Part shown: positions 34,400-47,081 of the stretch, in pieces | Numbering within the stretch: the first letter of the stretch is position 1 | Layout of the letters: every line of letters starts with the position of its first letter | NCBI GenBank assembly: GCA_029204225.1 | Contig: CM055109.1 | Coordinates: 28,764,361 to 28,828,360 of the forward strand | Source of the DNA: Diphasiastrum complanatum | Taxonomy: Eukaryota; Streptophyta; Lycopodiopsida; Lycopodiales; Lycopodiaceae | Length of the DNA: 64,000 nucleotides | Direction of reading: 5' to 3' | Notes under the pieces: generated by a model | The model's database searches: none | The model's input: only the letters and a program-made list of their open reading frames with translations | Told to the model about the DNA's origin: nothing | Position numbers and translations under genes: made by a program

Positions 34400-37350
34400 A
34401 GTGGCCAAATGACATTTTACAAGCTATAAATAGTTGTACCTGGGTGGAAAAATAATCATTATTGTTTTTTCCTTTGTGGAGAATTCATTGTATTTTTTCA
34501 CATGAAATCAGAGGAGGGTGCAGGCCAAAGTTAGTGGATTTTCCAAATCTAGAGGTGGATTTGAGGGTGCGATGAATTCTATGTGGATTTGGAGGTGTTT
34601 CTAGCTCAAATCTTGTAGTTTCAAGTATAGAGTTTGGATCTTTGTGATCTTAAAGTCATTTAAGGTCAAAATACTTGTAGATGGATGATTTTTTAAATCA
34701 GTTATTGGAATGTGGAGACAAAAATTGCTCACTATTGTAGATGGTACATTCTATTAGATGATATATCTAGATTTTAGCTTTTGCATGCAAATTTCTCTTG
34801 ATTCAATATTTTGCATTTTTGGAGAAACCTTAAAGTTGATAGGATCTCTAGATTTTCAGGTTGCTGGACTTTTCAATAGTGTGTTTCAATATTAGATATT
34901 GGCAAAAGTTCATCATATTGTGTTCAGATCTATTGTGATCAAGAAATCAAGGTTCTATGTGCTAGGATTTTGCTAGAAAGAGAAAAAGGAGAGGCTAGAT
35001 TGTTTCCATATCTTTGTGATTTTTTCTTGAGTTTCATTTGTTGATTTTCAAGAGAGTGCTTAGTGCATTGGAATAGGTTCAAAGAGAAGATCTGATCATT
35101 GCATGGCAACCTCAAGTGGCTTCATGTTGGAAGGCAATGATAGGCTTATCTCAACAAATTATTCTACTTGGAAAGTGAGGATAGAATTTTTGATTGAGAT
35201 AAATGATTTGATGGTTATTGTTGTAGGTGTGGAGGAGAGACCTTTGGCACCATAAGATCAATTGAGGTATGATAGAAGAGCAAAGAAAGCTTTACATGTG
35301 ATCAAGATGAATGTGACTAATGAACTTCTCAAGGAAGTTGGTAAGTGCACAACATCAAGTGAGGCTTGGGAAGCTTTGAAGAAGCTTTATGAGCCCCGTT
35401 CTACATCAAGGGTACTAACCCTTATGAGGCAAATCTTTCAATGTATGCAAAAGAAGGATGAAAGGCATCCAATGATGAGCTAGCATGTATTGATGAAAGC
35501 ATTAAGGAGTTAGAACTTGTTCAAGTTGTTCTTGATGGCTTATTGGATGATCATGCTAATCTTGTTCAAAGGTTTGGTATTCAAGAGACTTTGTTAAGTA
35601 TGGTGGATTTGCAAGAGATCTTGGTAAATGAGGAGTTTAGGCTTCTATCAAGAGGAGGATCTTCTTCCATTTCTCAAGTTGGAGAGGAGGAGGCTATGTT
35701 CTCAAGGGGCAAGTTCAAGGGCAAAGGCAAAAGCAAAAGCAAGTGGTCAAAGGGTCAAGATCAAGGTGAGCCTGGGCAAGAAGAAAGACAGATCCAAGTT
35801 AAAATGTGTTTATTGTGGAGTCAAAGGGCATTTTGCAAGTGATTGCTTCAAGAAAAAGAGTGATCAAGATGAGAATCAAGGCAATCATTTTTTATGAGGA
35901 TGGTGTTGGTGATCAAAACTCAAATGATGATGATTTTTTTATGTCTTCTTGTTTGCTAACCAATGATGGAGATATTGATTCATAGTGGATTGATAGTGGA
36001 GCAAGCTTTCATATGCCATGTCACAAAGAGTACTTCACTTCTTTGGTGTCTTATGAAGGAGAGAAGAAGGTCATCAACATGGCCAATGGTGGTAAAGTTG
36101 TTATCAAGGGCATTGGAACTATTCCTATTTTTCTCTCATCTACAAATAGGAATGTTCATTTGAAGAATGTTTTGTTCATACCTTCCATTACTAAGAATGT
36201 CAAACGGTTAACAAAGGGTTCAAAGTGAAATGTGTTGGTAATTCTTGTTTGATCAAAAGGAATGGAGTCTTCTCAAGGCAAGAGACAAGGTGCGCTCTAC
36301 AAACTTGATGGATTTGTTGGTTCTAACCACGGTGGTTTGAAGGCAAAAAAGCAAGTTCGTGAGCTTTGTTCAATGTCAAAGTCACCAAGGTTGTCTTCTT
36401 CTAGATCTAGCTCAAGATCTAAGATGTCTTTTCATTTAGTACATTTGGATTTACATTGTACTAGTTCTTTGAGTAATGGAGGAACAGATATGTTTGTGAC
36501 TTGCATTGATGACTTTAGTAGATATTGTTGGACTTATCTTCTAAAGAGTGAGGATTTCATATTTGATGTCTTTCTGAAGTTCAATAATGTTGTGGAGAGT
36601 CAATTCAACATGAAGATCAAGTGCTTAAAGTTGGCAAATGAAGACCTATCAAAAAAGTTAAAAAAGGTTTGTGTTGCACATGGGATCAAGAGGGAGCTTT
36701 CAAACTCAAAGGTTCTACATAGTGTGGAAGAGAGGAAGATCAATCTTTCTGAAAGACATAAATCCATGAGGGTGAATGCAAATCTTCCTAAGTCGTTTTG
36801 GGGTGAAGCTTTGATGTGTGCTAACTTTGTTTGCCATTAGGTACTCAATTGAAGACTTGGATGACAAGAGTTCATTTGAAGTTCTTTTTGATAAAAAGCC
36901 AAGGATGGAGCATTTGAAGATCTTTGGTAGTACTTGCTATCTCAACTCATCTTTTGGATTCTTAAAGAGAATCTTTGTTGGATATAGTGAAGTAAGAAAA
37001 GCTTATAATGTGGATAAGGTTGATGTTGTTGATGTTGATCAATCTAACATTTTTTATGATGATGAAGATGGTTGTTTGATGGTGGAGATGCTTCTCCAAG
37101 TCAAGTTATAAGAAGATCCTCAAAGAAAGACAAAAGCCATCTAGGGTTACATATGATGAGAAGGGTAAGCAAGTGGAAGTGACTCATTTTACTTTACTCA
37201 CATGTTTTGGTTCATCTTCTTGTGTAGATGATGCTATGCAAGTGGATGATGGTTTTCATGGAATGGATGCAACTAATGGATCTAGAAAAAAAAAAAGTTT
37301 TGTTCAATAGCTTTGATGGTCAAGTGGATGAAGAAACCTTGCGTTTCTAC
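34400..37350 (+). mobile_element. Degenerate Ty1/copia retrotransposon lacking reverse transcriptase
   Basis: A TATA-like box (ctataaatag near 34425) and a weak primer-site-like stretch at 34502 suggest an LTR end. Gag starts at ATG 35103 (MATSSGFMLEGNDRL, NYSTWKVRIEFL), with a stop at 35253. A CCHC knuckle (CVYCGVKGHFASDC) is at about 35800-35845, protease (IDSGASFHMPCH) at about 35990, then GAG-pre-integrase and integrase core parts (CIDDFSRYCWTYL, LPKSFWGEAL) to 36840, and a C-terminal KxFGSTCYL region to 37111. Reverse transcriptase and RNase H are absent. The integrase core lacks its second catalytic segment. Confidence 0.85.
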
Positions 37351-37379
37351 ATTTCAAAGATTTAGTATTTTTTTTTTCT

Positions 37380-38220
37380 TAGTTTTTCTTTGAGTTTTTT
37401 AGACTGCTGCATATTTTGAACTAGTTATTGCGCATTCTACATATTTGAACTGTTTATCGCACAGTTCACGTTTTTTGCACTTTTGATAAAAATGCAACAA
37501 TAGGTCTAAGATGACTCACGACTTTATTTTAACTGACCTTTGGCTTTTTCGCCAGATACTCAGAAAGCCGACACTTCGGGTCAGGCCGACACTTCGAGGT
37601 ATCCATATGCAAGCCAAGGTCAGGGCGAACTATCGGACATGAATGAACCATCGCACCTTAGCTACTCGGATGTGAAGTTTTCAAACTATCACTATCCACC
37701 GCCGCCATGCAACATTAACAATGATGTAGTTAAACGGATGTTTAGCTTAAACTTAGCTAATCAATCTTGTAATCTAATCTAGTATGATATATATATTGGA
37801 TAGACATGCATGGCAGATAGTCCTGATTGTAACACTCAGTGAGGTGCGTATCAAGGAAGTAAAATAGATCTAGCGGTAGCTAGTTCATTCGTGAGAGAGA
37901 ACCTCCCTCACGTCGACGTGTTGATCTAAAAAACAGACAATGCTCAAACAAATTACTGATGTATACTCGATTTTGATCATACAAACAAGTTACAGTTTTC
38001 TATTGAATGTGCAAATCTCTGAATATTGTGATGCTTGTTCAATTGTTCAGTAGATATATTTCCATTGTCATTAGACATTCTCTGTTGTTCATAAATTTAT
38101 TGTTAGATTAGCAGTGGCTATCTGTTGTTCGAAAGATGACTGATCATGGTTTGAGGTAGTAGCCTTGTCTGACAGATCGGCTCCATCTGAGCTCAAACTG
38201 AAATCGTCGAATTTCATCAA
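37380..38220 (+). repeat. Probable copia LTR
   Basis: The segment precedes a primer-binding-site-like sequence and a copia gag start. The region 37440-37500 (aactg-ttatcgcacagttcacgttttt) resembles 22930-22965 in the LTR of the copia element at 22.8 kb (aactgattgtcgcacaattcgcgttttt), so the two are related. A TATA-like run (atatatatatt) lies near 37788. Borders are uncertain. Confidence 0.45.
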
Positions 38221-38232
38221 TGGTATCTGAGC
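38221..38232 (+). other. Primer-binding-site-like sequence of a copia element
   Basis: tggtatctgagc differs by one base from TGGTATCAGAGC, complementary to the 3' end of initiator methionine tRNA, which primes most plant copia elements. It lies about 75-85 bp before the gag frame that starts near 38306. Confidence 0.6.
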
Positions 38233-38305
38233 AACTCCCAAAGACTCCTTCAGTGATATCAGAGTAGCAAGGCTGAATAAGATCCGCCAAGGTTTATTAC
38301 AACTA

Positions 38306-38820
38306 TGACCTTCATTCACAACATCCAATCAAAGATATGCACAATACTTGAAGCAGACGGGTCGAATTTCTTGGCCTGGAAAGTGAAGGCATCACTCATC
38401 CTAAGAGAAAAAGCGTTATGGCCGTGGGTGGATGGCATCGAAGAGATGCCAGCTAGCACAGACAAAGAACTTCGAGAATGAAAGGAGAAAAATGACAAAG
38501 CAGTAACATCCATCTCCTCTTCCATCAAAGATAGCATTGCCCTTGACCTCGCATCAATCTCCAATGCCAGAGAGATGTGGGATGCACTCATCGCCAAATT
38601 TCAGACCAAGTCGCGAAATCAAATTATGCATCTAGAAGATCAGCTCACCTATCTAAGGTGGGATGGCAAAGATCTTACAAGCTTCTTCAGGAAGATAAAA
38701 ACTTGTTCCTATCGCTACACAATGCTAGAACAGAGCACACAGTCTCACATGAGAAGCAACTCAGCTACCTGCTACATTCCTTACCACGATTGTTCCAGAC
38801 AACCCGGACCTTACTAGCTA
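38306..38820 (+). pseudogene. Ty1/copia gag fragment
   Basis: The plus strand encodes MTFIHNIQSKICTILEADGS, then NFLAWKVKASLILREKALWP, AREMWDALIAKFQTK and LEDQLTYLRWDGKDLTSF, the order of a copia UBN2-type gag. An in-frame stop at about 38479 and a frame change near 38740 disrupt it. It ends abruptly near 38860, where minus-strand gypsy sequence starts. Confidence 0.8.
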
Positions 38821-38905
38821 AAGATCCGACAATGACCTTCGACGGCAGTCATTGACATCAAGGAAGAAGTCGAAGCTATATAGCACTATGATGACAAAAA
38901 CGAGT

Positions 38906-40130
38906 CTAATCAGGCCGTTTTTTATGTAAACGACGATCATGCCATGCCTTGCGACGAGCTTTTTTTGCTGCTATTGCATGGATTGCCATCAATCTGGTTT
39001 CACAAAGTTTATGTAGAGCCTCATGACGCATTTGTAAAGATTTCGCATCATCCAACCGTTCCGTTGTTGCTATGCATAAGGATGGTACCAAAAATTCGAT
39101 CAGCATAACGACATCTTGCCCATAGACAAGTTGAAATGGTGTCTACTGATTCGTGCTAACTTTATAAGTTTTTATGAATGCCCATATCGTTGCATGAAGT
39201 TTATGTTTCCAATCAGAACAACTTGCTTCAACTATTTTTGTCATAATATTGCAGAGAATCTTATTAGAAGATTTTGCTTGTCCATTACCCCTTGGATAAT
39301 ACGGAGTACTAAACCGATGAATAACACTTGATCATTTCATTGACAAAGTGCATTCCACGATCACTTACGATCTCAATAGGACATCCAAATCTGACAATGA
39401 TATTCTCTTATAAGAACTTAGTCGTAGTCTTTGCATCGACAACTAACTGCTCTTGCTTCGACCCACTTGGTCATATAATTTGTTGCTACGATGATAAATC
39501 TGGCTTGAGATCCTCTTGTCGCAGGATGAACAGGACCAACATAGCCAAGTCTCCATTTTTCAAATGGTGTTTGTGATAGAACCAGATGCAAAGGTTCATA
39601 GTTTTGCTTCGTAGGACGATGTGCTAATTGACATACATCACATGACTGAATAAAATTTTCAATATCCTTATGAAGTGTAGGCCACCAACACCCTGATTGC
39701 AAAAGTTTTTGAATAGTGATATCAGTTGAAAAATGTCCACCTCTCATCCCATCATGTGAAAACATGATTAGATCAACTAGTTCGTGTGGCAAAATAAATC
39801 TTTTTAGAATATCATATATTCCGTGATGATACAATTGTCCTGCAATCAACTAATAAGGTTGTGCTTTAAAAATCAATTCTTTCTTTTGAACTTTTGTCAG
39901 AGAGTCATTAGGTTGGTCTAACATCATATATTCAACAATGTCTGTTGTCTATTCAAATACTACTTCAACATAAAATAATGCAACATCTGGCAGTTCATCA
40001 TCCACTTCAGTGTTGACTGGTGTTGTCTGTATTTTTGAGACATGATCGGCAAGATAATGTTGTTTACCTTTTCGAACCATAACTAAAAATCAAATTCAGT
40101 TAGTAATAGTAGCCATCTTGCAATGCGTCC
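38906..40130 (-). pseudogene. Ty3/gypsy RNase H and integrase remnant
   Basis: On the minus strand: RNase H end (RIARWLLLLTEFDF, near 40100-40130), an H2C2 zinc-binding region (GGHFSTDITIQKLLQSGCWW, then CDVCQLAHRP), integrase core (WRLGYVGPVHPATRG, FIIVATNYMTKWVEA, GNGQAKSSNKIL) and a C-terminal region (LVPSLCIATTERLDD, RRKAWHDR). Multiple stops occur. Its RNase H end is cut at 40130 exactly where the LTR of the other gypsy element begins. Confidence 0.75.
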
Positions 40131-40619
40131 TGTAAGAACCACCAAGTGAAGATTTACAGGATTCCAATCACATGCAAACCAAAAGGACACCTTTGGAGCA
40201 TGAACCACCCAACCAATATGGAGAGGCTAGTCAATACCCTAACAATCCACCCCCAAGCCACAGTGAAGAACACAAGAGAGGAGAGGAAGAATTGGCTCAA
40301 GAATCACAATTCACAATAGGAGGATGGGCGAGTTTCCACTAGACCTATTCTTCTCAAGAGAGAGAGAGAATATTCCCTTTAGAATCCCCATGCAACCTAA
40401 ATTGAGCTATTGATCTCCTATTCTTGCATTAAAGCAGTCTTCACCATGCATGTGCTCCTATGTCCAATTATAGGTCTGGGCCCTCATACGATTATTAATT
40501 ATTTAATACGACCACGTCCGGAATGACGTAGCATAACTAATAACCACAAACAACTGGAGTGACCGGCTATCCACGTCAGGAATAATTCCGACTCCCTTGT
40601 ATAGGACATGGACATAACA
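40131..40619 (-). repeat. 3' LTR of the minus-strand Ty3/gypsy chromovirus
   Basis: On the plus strand the block begins TGTAAGAACC and ends GGACATGGACATAACA, the TG...CA ends of an LTR, about 489 bp. On the minus strand it directly follows a polypurine tract (aaggggggaag, 40620-40632 complement). The matching 5' LTR was not found. Borders are read from these signals only. Confidence 0.65.
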
Positions 40620-43600
40620 TTCTTCCCCCCTTAAACCATTTCTATCCTAGAAATGAAAACTAGGAAAATTCGTCTTTATGCTTTTGACCCTTTCCCATGA
40701 ATCATCATCCTCAGTCCGTCCCTTCTGATCAAGCACCCAGAGATAGAACGATTTCTCAATTGTTTATCTCTGGTTCTGAGTACCTTTTCAGGTTCCAAAG
40801 GAACACTAAGCGATGAGTCCTCCAAATGGGTAAGATCTTCTTCTGAACCAACTACTTCACCTTCATGCAAACTTAATTTCAACCGGCTTACATGAAACAA
40901 TGGGTGAGCTATAGTCTTGTTCTGAAGATCTAATTCGTAAGCTAAAGAACCAATTTTCTTTATAATTTGAAACGGTCCACAATATCTTGTAGACAATTTA
41001 TAATGCTTCCCTGTACTCATAGTCTTAAAATCCTTAGATATTCTAAGATATACCCAGTCATCAACTTTAAAATCTCTGGGAGACCTCTTAAAATCGGCAT
41101 AGTGCTTAGCTCTATCCTGAGCACTTCGGATACAATCACGGGCCACTTGCAACATTTCACGCATATCATGCAAGAAATCTGCAACTTTCTGGATCTTAAC
41201 AGACTTTGTCTCCACATTTACCAGAGATCTAGGTTGAAAACCGTACATCAGCATAAACGGACTATAAGCAGTAGCAGAATGTTTTCTACTGTTATAAGCA
41301 AACTCAAATAAAAGAATGTAATCTTTCCACTGAGATTGCCTGTGAGACACATAAGTTCTCAACTCCATAGTCTGATTAGTTCTCTCAGTCTAGCCATCTG
41401 ATTCAGAATGATCAGACGAACTAAAACTAAGCGAGGTTTCAAGCTTATGGAATACAGTTGACCAAAAGTGACCTGTAAATTTAGGATCTCTATCACTAAC
41501 TATATCACTTGGCAGTCCATAAAGCCTAAATAATTTTTCCACAAAGATCTGGGCTAAATCCGAAGCCTTAGCAGTTGACTTGACTGGTATAAAAGTAGCT
41601 AACTTTGTCAACCTGTCCACCACAACCCAAATAGAATCATTTTGGCGTTGGGTCCTTGGAAGTCCAACCACAAAATCCATAGATATACTTTCCCATCGTT
41701 TCTGAGGGATGTAGCTACTCTCTTTTGACCAAGTCTAAAGTCTTGTGTATACCCGGATGACATGCACAGGGAACGTCATGACACTCATAAAGAATCTTCT
41801 TCTTTAACTCATCATCTGCCGGTACACAAATTTTCCCATTCCGAAATAGTAACCCACCTCGGATAGAGAACTGTTCCGCTATCTTCTTATCTTTCCTAGG
41901 AACCTGAGACCCCTGTGAGTAAATTTCTATTCCATTCTCATTTTTTCTTGTCTCCACCATCTTCCAAATGGGACCAAAATGAGAATCTGATTCACATTTT
42001 CCTCTCAATGAAAGATATAGATCAGTGGAAATCTGGGTGAAAGAAAGTTCATTTAATTCACCAATCCGGCTAAGTGCATCCGCAACTTGGTTAGAGCTGC
42101 CCTTGATATATCGGATCTCATGATCAAAATCCTGCATAAGCTCAGCCCAGCGAGCTTTACGACCCCTTAGATCATTCTGATTACAAAAGTACTTCAGAGG
42201 TTGATGATCTGTATACACTATAAACTGACTATCATAAAGGTAATGCCTCCAGGTTTTAAGTGCATGCATCATAGCAAATAACTCTTTCTCCTGAGTTGTA
42301 TAACAAAACTAAGGCCTTGTGAGTTTCTTGATTTCAAACGCTATCGGCCTATCCTCCTGTAGACAAACTGCCCCTATCGCCAAATCACCTGCGTCAGTTC
42401 GCATGACATAAGGTATATGAGGATTCGTGATCTATAAAACAGGAGCTGAAACAACCATTTGCTTGAATTTCTCAAAGCATGGTTCAATTCATCATTCCAC
42501 TCAATAGGCTCACTAGGTTGACCTCTCTTTTTCTTTTATTAACTCTATTTTTAGTCAAATTATTTAAAGGTGCTGTCACTTTAGCATAATCCTCAATTGA
42601 CTTACGAAAGAAAACTGTAAAACCGAGAAAAGATTTAACTTCTCTAACCGTCTGCGGTATCGGCCAATCAAGCACTGTCTTGACCTTACTCTCGTCAATC
42701 TCCAACCCACTACGGGTGATCTTATGACCGAGGTACAACAACTCATGCTTAAAGAACTCACATTTAGATTCCTTAGCGTAGAGTTTCTCTCGTCTGAGAA
42801 TATCTAAGACAGTCTTAAGATGACTCAAATGCTCCTTAAGTGTTCTACTGTAGATGAGAATATCATCTAAGAATACAACCACAAACTTCCCTAGATATGG
42901 ACGGAAAAGATCGTTCATCATTTGTTGGAACGTAGCTAGTGCATTCGTTAACCCAAAAGGAAGCACGAGAAATTCATAGTGACCGAATCTCGTCGGAAAA
43001 CCAGTCTTCTGCACGTCACCCAGATGAATCCTAATCTGATGATATCCGGTTCTAAGATCTATCTTTGTGAAGTATTTGGCTCCACCTAATCGATCTACCA
43101 GATCATCCATACGAGGCAAAGGATATTTATTTTTAATAGTTACTTTATTCAACCCTTTGTAGTCCACACACATCTTGAAGCCTCCATCTTTTTTCGCTTT
43201 CAGAAGAACAGGAGCACCCCAAGGTGACTTACTTGGCTGAATATGACCCATCTTCAGGTAATTTTCAATTTGCTTAGTAATCTTTACCTCTTCTTTCTGA
43301 GAAAACCTATAAGGTTGTCTAGAGATAGGGTGACTACATGGAATTAACTCAATCTTATGGTCTACCAATCTGGACGGCGGTAATCCATGAGGTAATTCTT
43401 CTGGAAATACATCTCTGAATTCAGACAGTAACTTATTCTTCTCAATTTGCTCCTGATCTAAGTCTACCAAGTTAAGAATTTTTGACAATTCACAACTACT
43501 TAGATACATTTCAGATAAATCCAAAATTGGCTTAGCAAATCAAGAATAAGCTTCATACTGTGAATCAAAAATCTCCATTACATTAGCAAATGAACTCATC

Positions 43601-44940
43601 CCAGATGGATGTACAAAAGTGTCTCTAAACAATGTAACTATTTCTTTACCCTCCTGAAAAGAGAGAACATGCCTCTCAAAATCTATTTCAGGATGCTTAT
43701 TAAATAACCACTCGTATCCTAGAATAATATCTGTACGTGCTAAATCTGAAACATGGAAATCAATTAACTCTCTATAGTCCTGGATCCAATCAGGGAGTCT
43801 TGGAACTTTCACATCCCACGTCTCCAACACCGCTCCTGAAGCTAGATATACTCGATATCTATGGTTACTGGCTTCAGTTTTGAGTCTGAGTCTCTACACA
43901 AAACCAGAGTTAATGAAATTATGAGTAAATCCACTGTCCAGTAAAATACTAACTTCATGTCCATTAACAGTGTCCTTCAAACGAAATAAATCATTTGGCA
44001 AGAATGAAGTAGTACCGAAAGAACAATCACACTCACAATCAGTTTTATTAATTTCCAGCTTTAGATTCTCTTTACCTAGCATCTCAATCACTTGAGCTGC
44101 GCCTTTCTTTCATTCTGGACAGAATTTCATAACGTGTCCAGGCTAACCACAATGGAAACAAACATTGGTCCTTCTAGTCTTTTTCTGGGACAACTTTTTC
44201 TTTTGTCTAAATTCAGATGCAGCTTGATCCAGTTCGTCGAAATATTTTTTATTCTTATTTCTACGACTCTTTTCTTTTCTTTTTTTTGGCTGGGTCCGGA
44301 TGATCTAGATGGATTAGTCTGTAACTGCTTCCTAGATGCCACAACAGTGGAGTCGTACGCTTTCGCGACACGAACTACATCATCAAAGGTTTGAAGCATG
44401 TCACGCTTACACTCATTCTAATAATCTGCAGGCAGACCTAGGATAAACTGCCACAGTGCCAGTTTTGCATTAAATGAGGGGACTTTATTCCACAAATCCA
44501 TTAAATCTTGTAGGTACGAGTCCAAACTCCGAGTACCCATTTTGCAATTCACAAATCTTTGGTAAAAATCCGAGTCGTCCATAACCACAAACGACTTTCT
44601 GAACACCTCTATAAACTCGTCCCATGTGGTAGGTTTAGGTTGTAAATCACGCCACCACAACGAAGCTTTACCACGGAAGAACAGAATAACACTCTCTATC
44701 TTTTTCTCCTTAGGAATTCCGTGTAGATTAAAATAACCGGTCCACTTGGTTAACCAGTCATCTACAATTTCAGGCTTCTTCTCTTTCTTCTCCCCCGAAA
44801 ATGATTCAGGTTGAAAGCCCAAATTCGGAGCAAACAAAGCTTTCACTTGATTTAACAGTACTTCCATTTGTTGATCACGTAAAGTGTTCTTGTTGTTTAT
44901 CTCATTAAGCGCTTGGCTTGATGACTTATAAATTTGTAGA
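40620..44940 (-). mobile_element. Ty3/gypsy chromovirus internal region, degenerate
   Basis: Minus-strand order: gag (44867-44418: AKLALWQFILGLP, KASLWWRDLQ), CCHC knuckle with stops (about 44162-44117), protease (43894-44091: LLDSGFTHNFI, with Phe replacing the usual Ala), reverse transcriptase (43524-42484: KMCVDYKGLNKVT, LPFGLTNALATFQQ, VVFLDDILIYS), RNase H (42272-41950: YTDHQPLKYF, KGSSNQVADALSRIGEL), integrase (HPGIHKTLDLVKRE; core MDFVVGLPRTQRQ, VVDRLTKLATFIPV, SDRDPKFTGHFW) and a C-terminus ending in a frame-broken chromodomain-like stretch (VLRTRDKQLRNRSI) at 40676. The CXXC half of the integrase zinc finger is deleted near 41700. Several stops exist, so it is not autonomous, and its 5' LTR is missing. 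Confidence 0.9.
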
Positions 44941-46545
44941 TCTATATTTGCAAGAGTCTAGGCTTGGCACAGTTGTTGGAATTTTCATGGCACAGATTCT
45001 CAAGTGGTGAGATCAGGGATAAGCCTAGAGGGAGTCACTCAAAACCATATACCTCAGTACGATCAGGGAGACAATGGTCTTGGGATCCCATGAGCGACGA
45101 CTTAGAGATATGCTTGTGGTGGCATGGTGTCGGGTGGCACATAGCCAGGGAGAGCGAGCAGATGCTAGGAGCCAGGTGGAGTAGGTGATGCTTTGGAGTT
45201 CGAATTGTCTAGCAGGATGGTGACCAAGATCGGAGACATCAAGTGAGCATAGTATGTGGATGATGAGTTCATTGGGGTGGCACTCAGGGAGATGCTACAG
45301 TTGCTCATGTATGATATGTCATTTGATGTATGGACGATGTTCTTCAGCTGGTGCATCATGTGGTGACCTAGAGACGGGTCATGCCTACTTGGAGGTAGGT
45401 GGCATGGAGTGTACCTAGTGTGGTACATATCCTGAGGGCATGGAGTGCATTATGGGGTGATGTGGATCCAGCATGCCCATGGTTGTGAGCCAGCAGGGAT
45501 GGAGATGGTTGCTCAGGGAGTGACATCTGATATTTTGGTGAGTGATCAGGTGAGCTGCATGGTTGTATGCACAATCATCTCCAAGTTGGCATCAAATGTT
45601 GTTTCTATCCATCATTATTTGGTAGCAGGATACAGCTTTTGGTTAGATCCAGCTGGAGTCTAGTTGCACTACAATGGACAGATTCTTGGGGAGCTATCAA
45701 CGGGTAATGGATACTTGGTGATCAGATGGTATAGGGTACAAGGTTCTGGAGCTATCCTACCTAGTATGCTATGGATCGTGGGTGAGTTGTTCATCACGAT
45801 AGTGGATCTAGTTTGCATTTGCTTTGGTTTGAATTGATATGATGGATGTGTTGGTGAGATAGGCTCCTTGGTGGGAGGCCTATGTACTGGTCAAATCAGA
45901 GTTGGCAACGTCAAGCATGGGAAGTTGAGCCTACATGAGATGTAGGAGAGGTAGACTATCATCAGTATCTCTAGGAGATAGGCAAGCTACTCAGGTATAG
46001 CCTATGGTGAGGTTTGTGTACATTCATTCATTCATTGAGTCCTTGGTGGACTCTTGTGCTTAGTGCATGGGGAACGGATGGGGATAAGCTTTCAGGACTT
46101 ATTGGATAGTTGGGTATGCTTGGACGTGAGAGCATCTTGGTACAAGTACAAGTACTTGTCATTGTCTACTAGCTGTCTATCTGGTGAGGTGCTCATTTAT
46201 GCCAGCTTTACAGGTTTGTGTTTGTAAGTGTCTGATAGGATGTCAACCTAGCTAGATGGAGGATGTAAGTCTCATGGTGGCAGTGGGATTTCCTCAGTTT
46301 GAGCCATGTTGCTCATGTGGTCCACTTGTGTTCAAGTCAGATTGGGGACGAGTCAGTTGGGTGAGAGTATGGTAGACTCTCTGTATGAGCATTGTGTTTA
46401 CATGATACTTTGTGAGTCAAACCTGGTGGTTTGTTGGTGTGCTTGAGTGTGAGTCAAGTACATAGTAGCAAGACATGCATAACATCTTTTGGACACTCCA
46501 GACATTGCTACAAATTATTGTTTTTCACTCTTATCACATTTGAGC
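44941..46545. other. Non-coding, stop-rich segment, possibly interior of a non-autonomous LTR element
   Basis: Every frame is broken by stops, and short ORFs such as 44964-45188 and 45165-45428 lack known motifs. The sequence is unusually TGG/GTG-rich on the plus strand. It ends in a purine tract and LTR-like sequence (see 46546), so it may be the internal region of a large retrotransposon derivative without proteins. Confidence 0.35.
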
Positions 46546-46940
46546 TTAAGGGAGAGAGTTAGAAATCAGTTTTGATTTGATTCATTAGTATAAGCTCTAA
46601 ATGTGATGATGTAATTACTGTACAGTTTATTTGGTTTACTGTATATGGTTGTGATCGGGACATGACCTACTTGGGTTAGCCGAGTAGCCACACATAGGAA
46701 GAATTAGCCTGTACAGAGTTATTTACAGTACTTGCTATACTTGGGGGCATGTCCCAAGTTTGTCAGTCAAATTTGGCCATATTGGGCCCGACCTTAGTTT
46801 GATAGGTGGTAGGCCAGTTCTAGGACACCTGCCTTTTCATGCAGTTTGTGAATACTCTATATGTACAATGTTTCTTTGTAATCTATTAACTTTTGTTGTG
46901 CCATCTATGAGAGCTTGTGAGGAGTGGCTATGGTGATTGC
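46546..46940 (+). repeat. Putative polypurine tract and LTR-like end
   Basis: gcttaagggagagag at about 46546-46559 has the form of a copia polypurine tract (compare 22831-22844). The sequence after it has LTR-like content: a TATA-like ctctatatgtaca near 46855 and ttgtaatctattaactttt. No second copy was found, so this is tentative. Confidence 0.35.
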
Positions 46941-47081
46941 GTGATGTGATTTGCATACTGCACTAGATTCTATCGGAATTTCAACTTTGTTAATTTTATA
47001 TGATTGTTTTTTATTATAGTCTTCATCAATCTATATATGTCACTTATAGAATTTGTTTCATTTGTGTAGCCAATAAATCGA

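Noticed and set aside
44964-45663. Several ORFs of 68-100 residues on both strands
   Set aside because: Overlapping frames with no family motif in a stop-rich segment; treated as non-coding.
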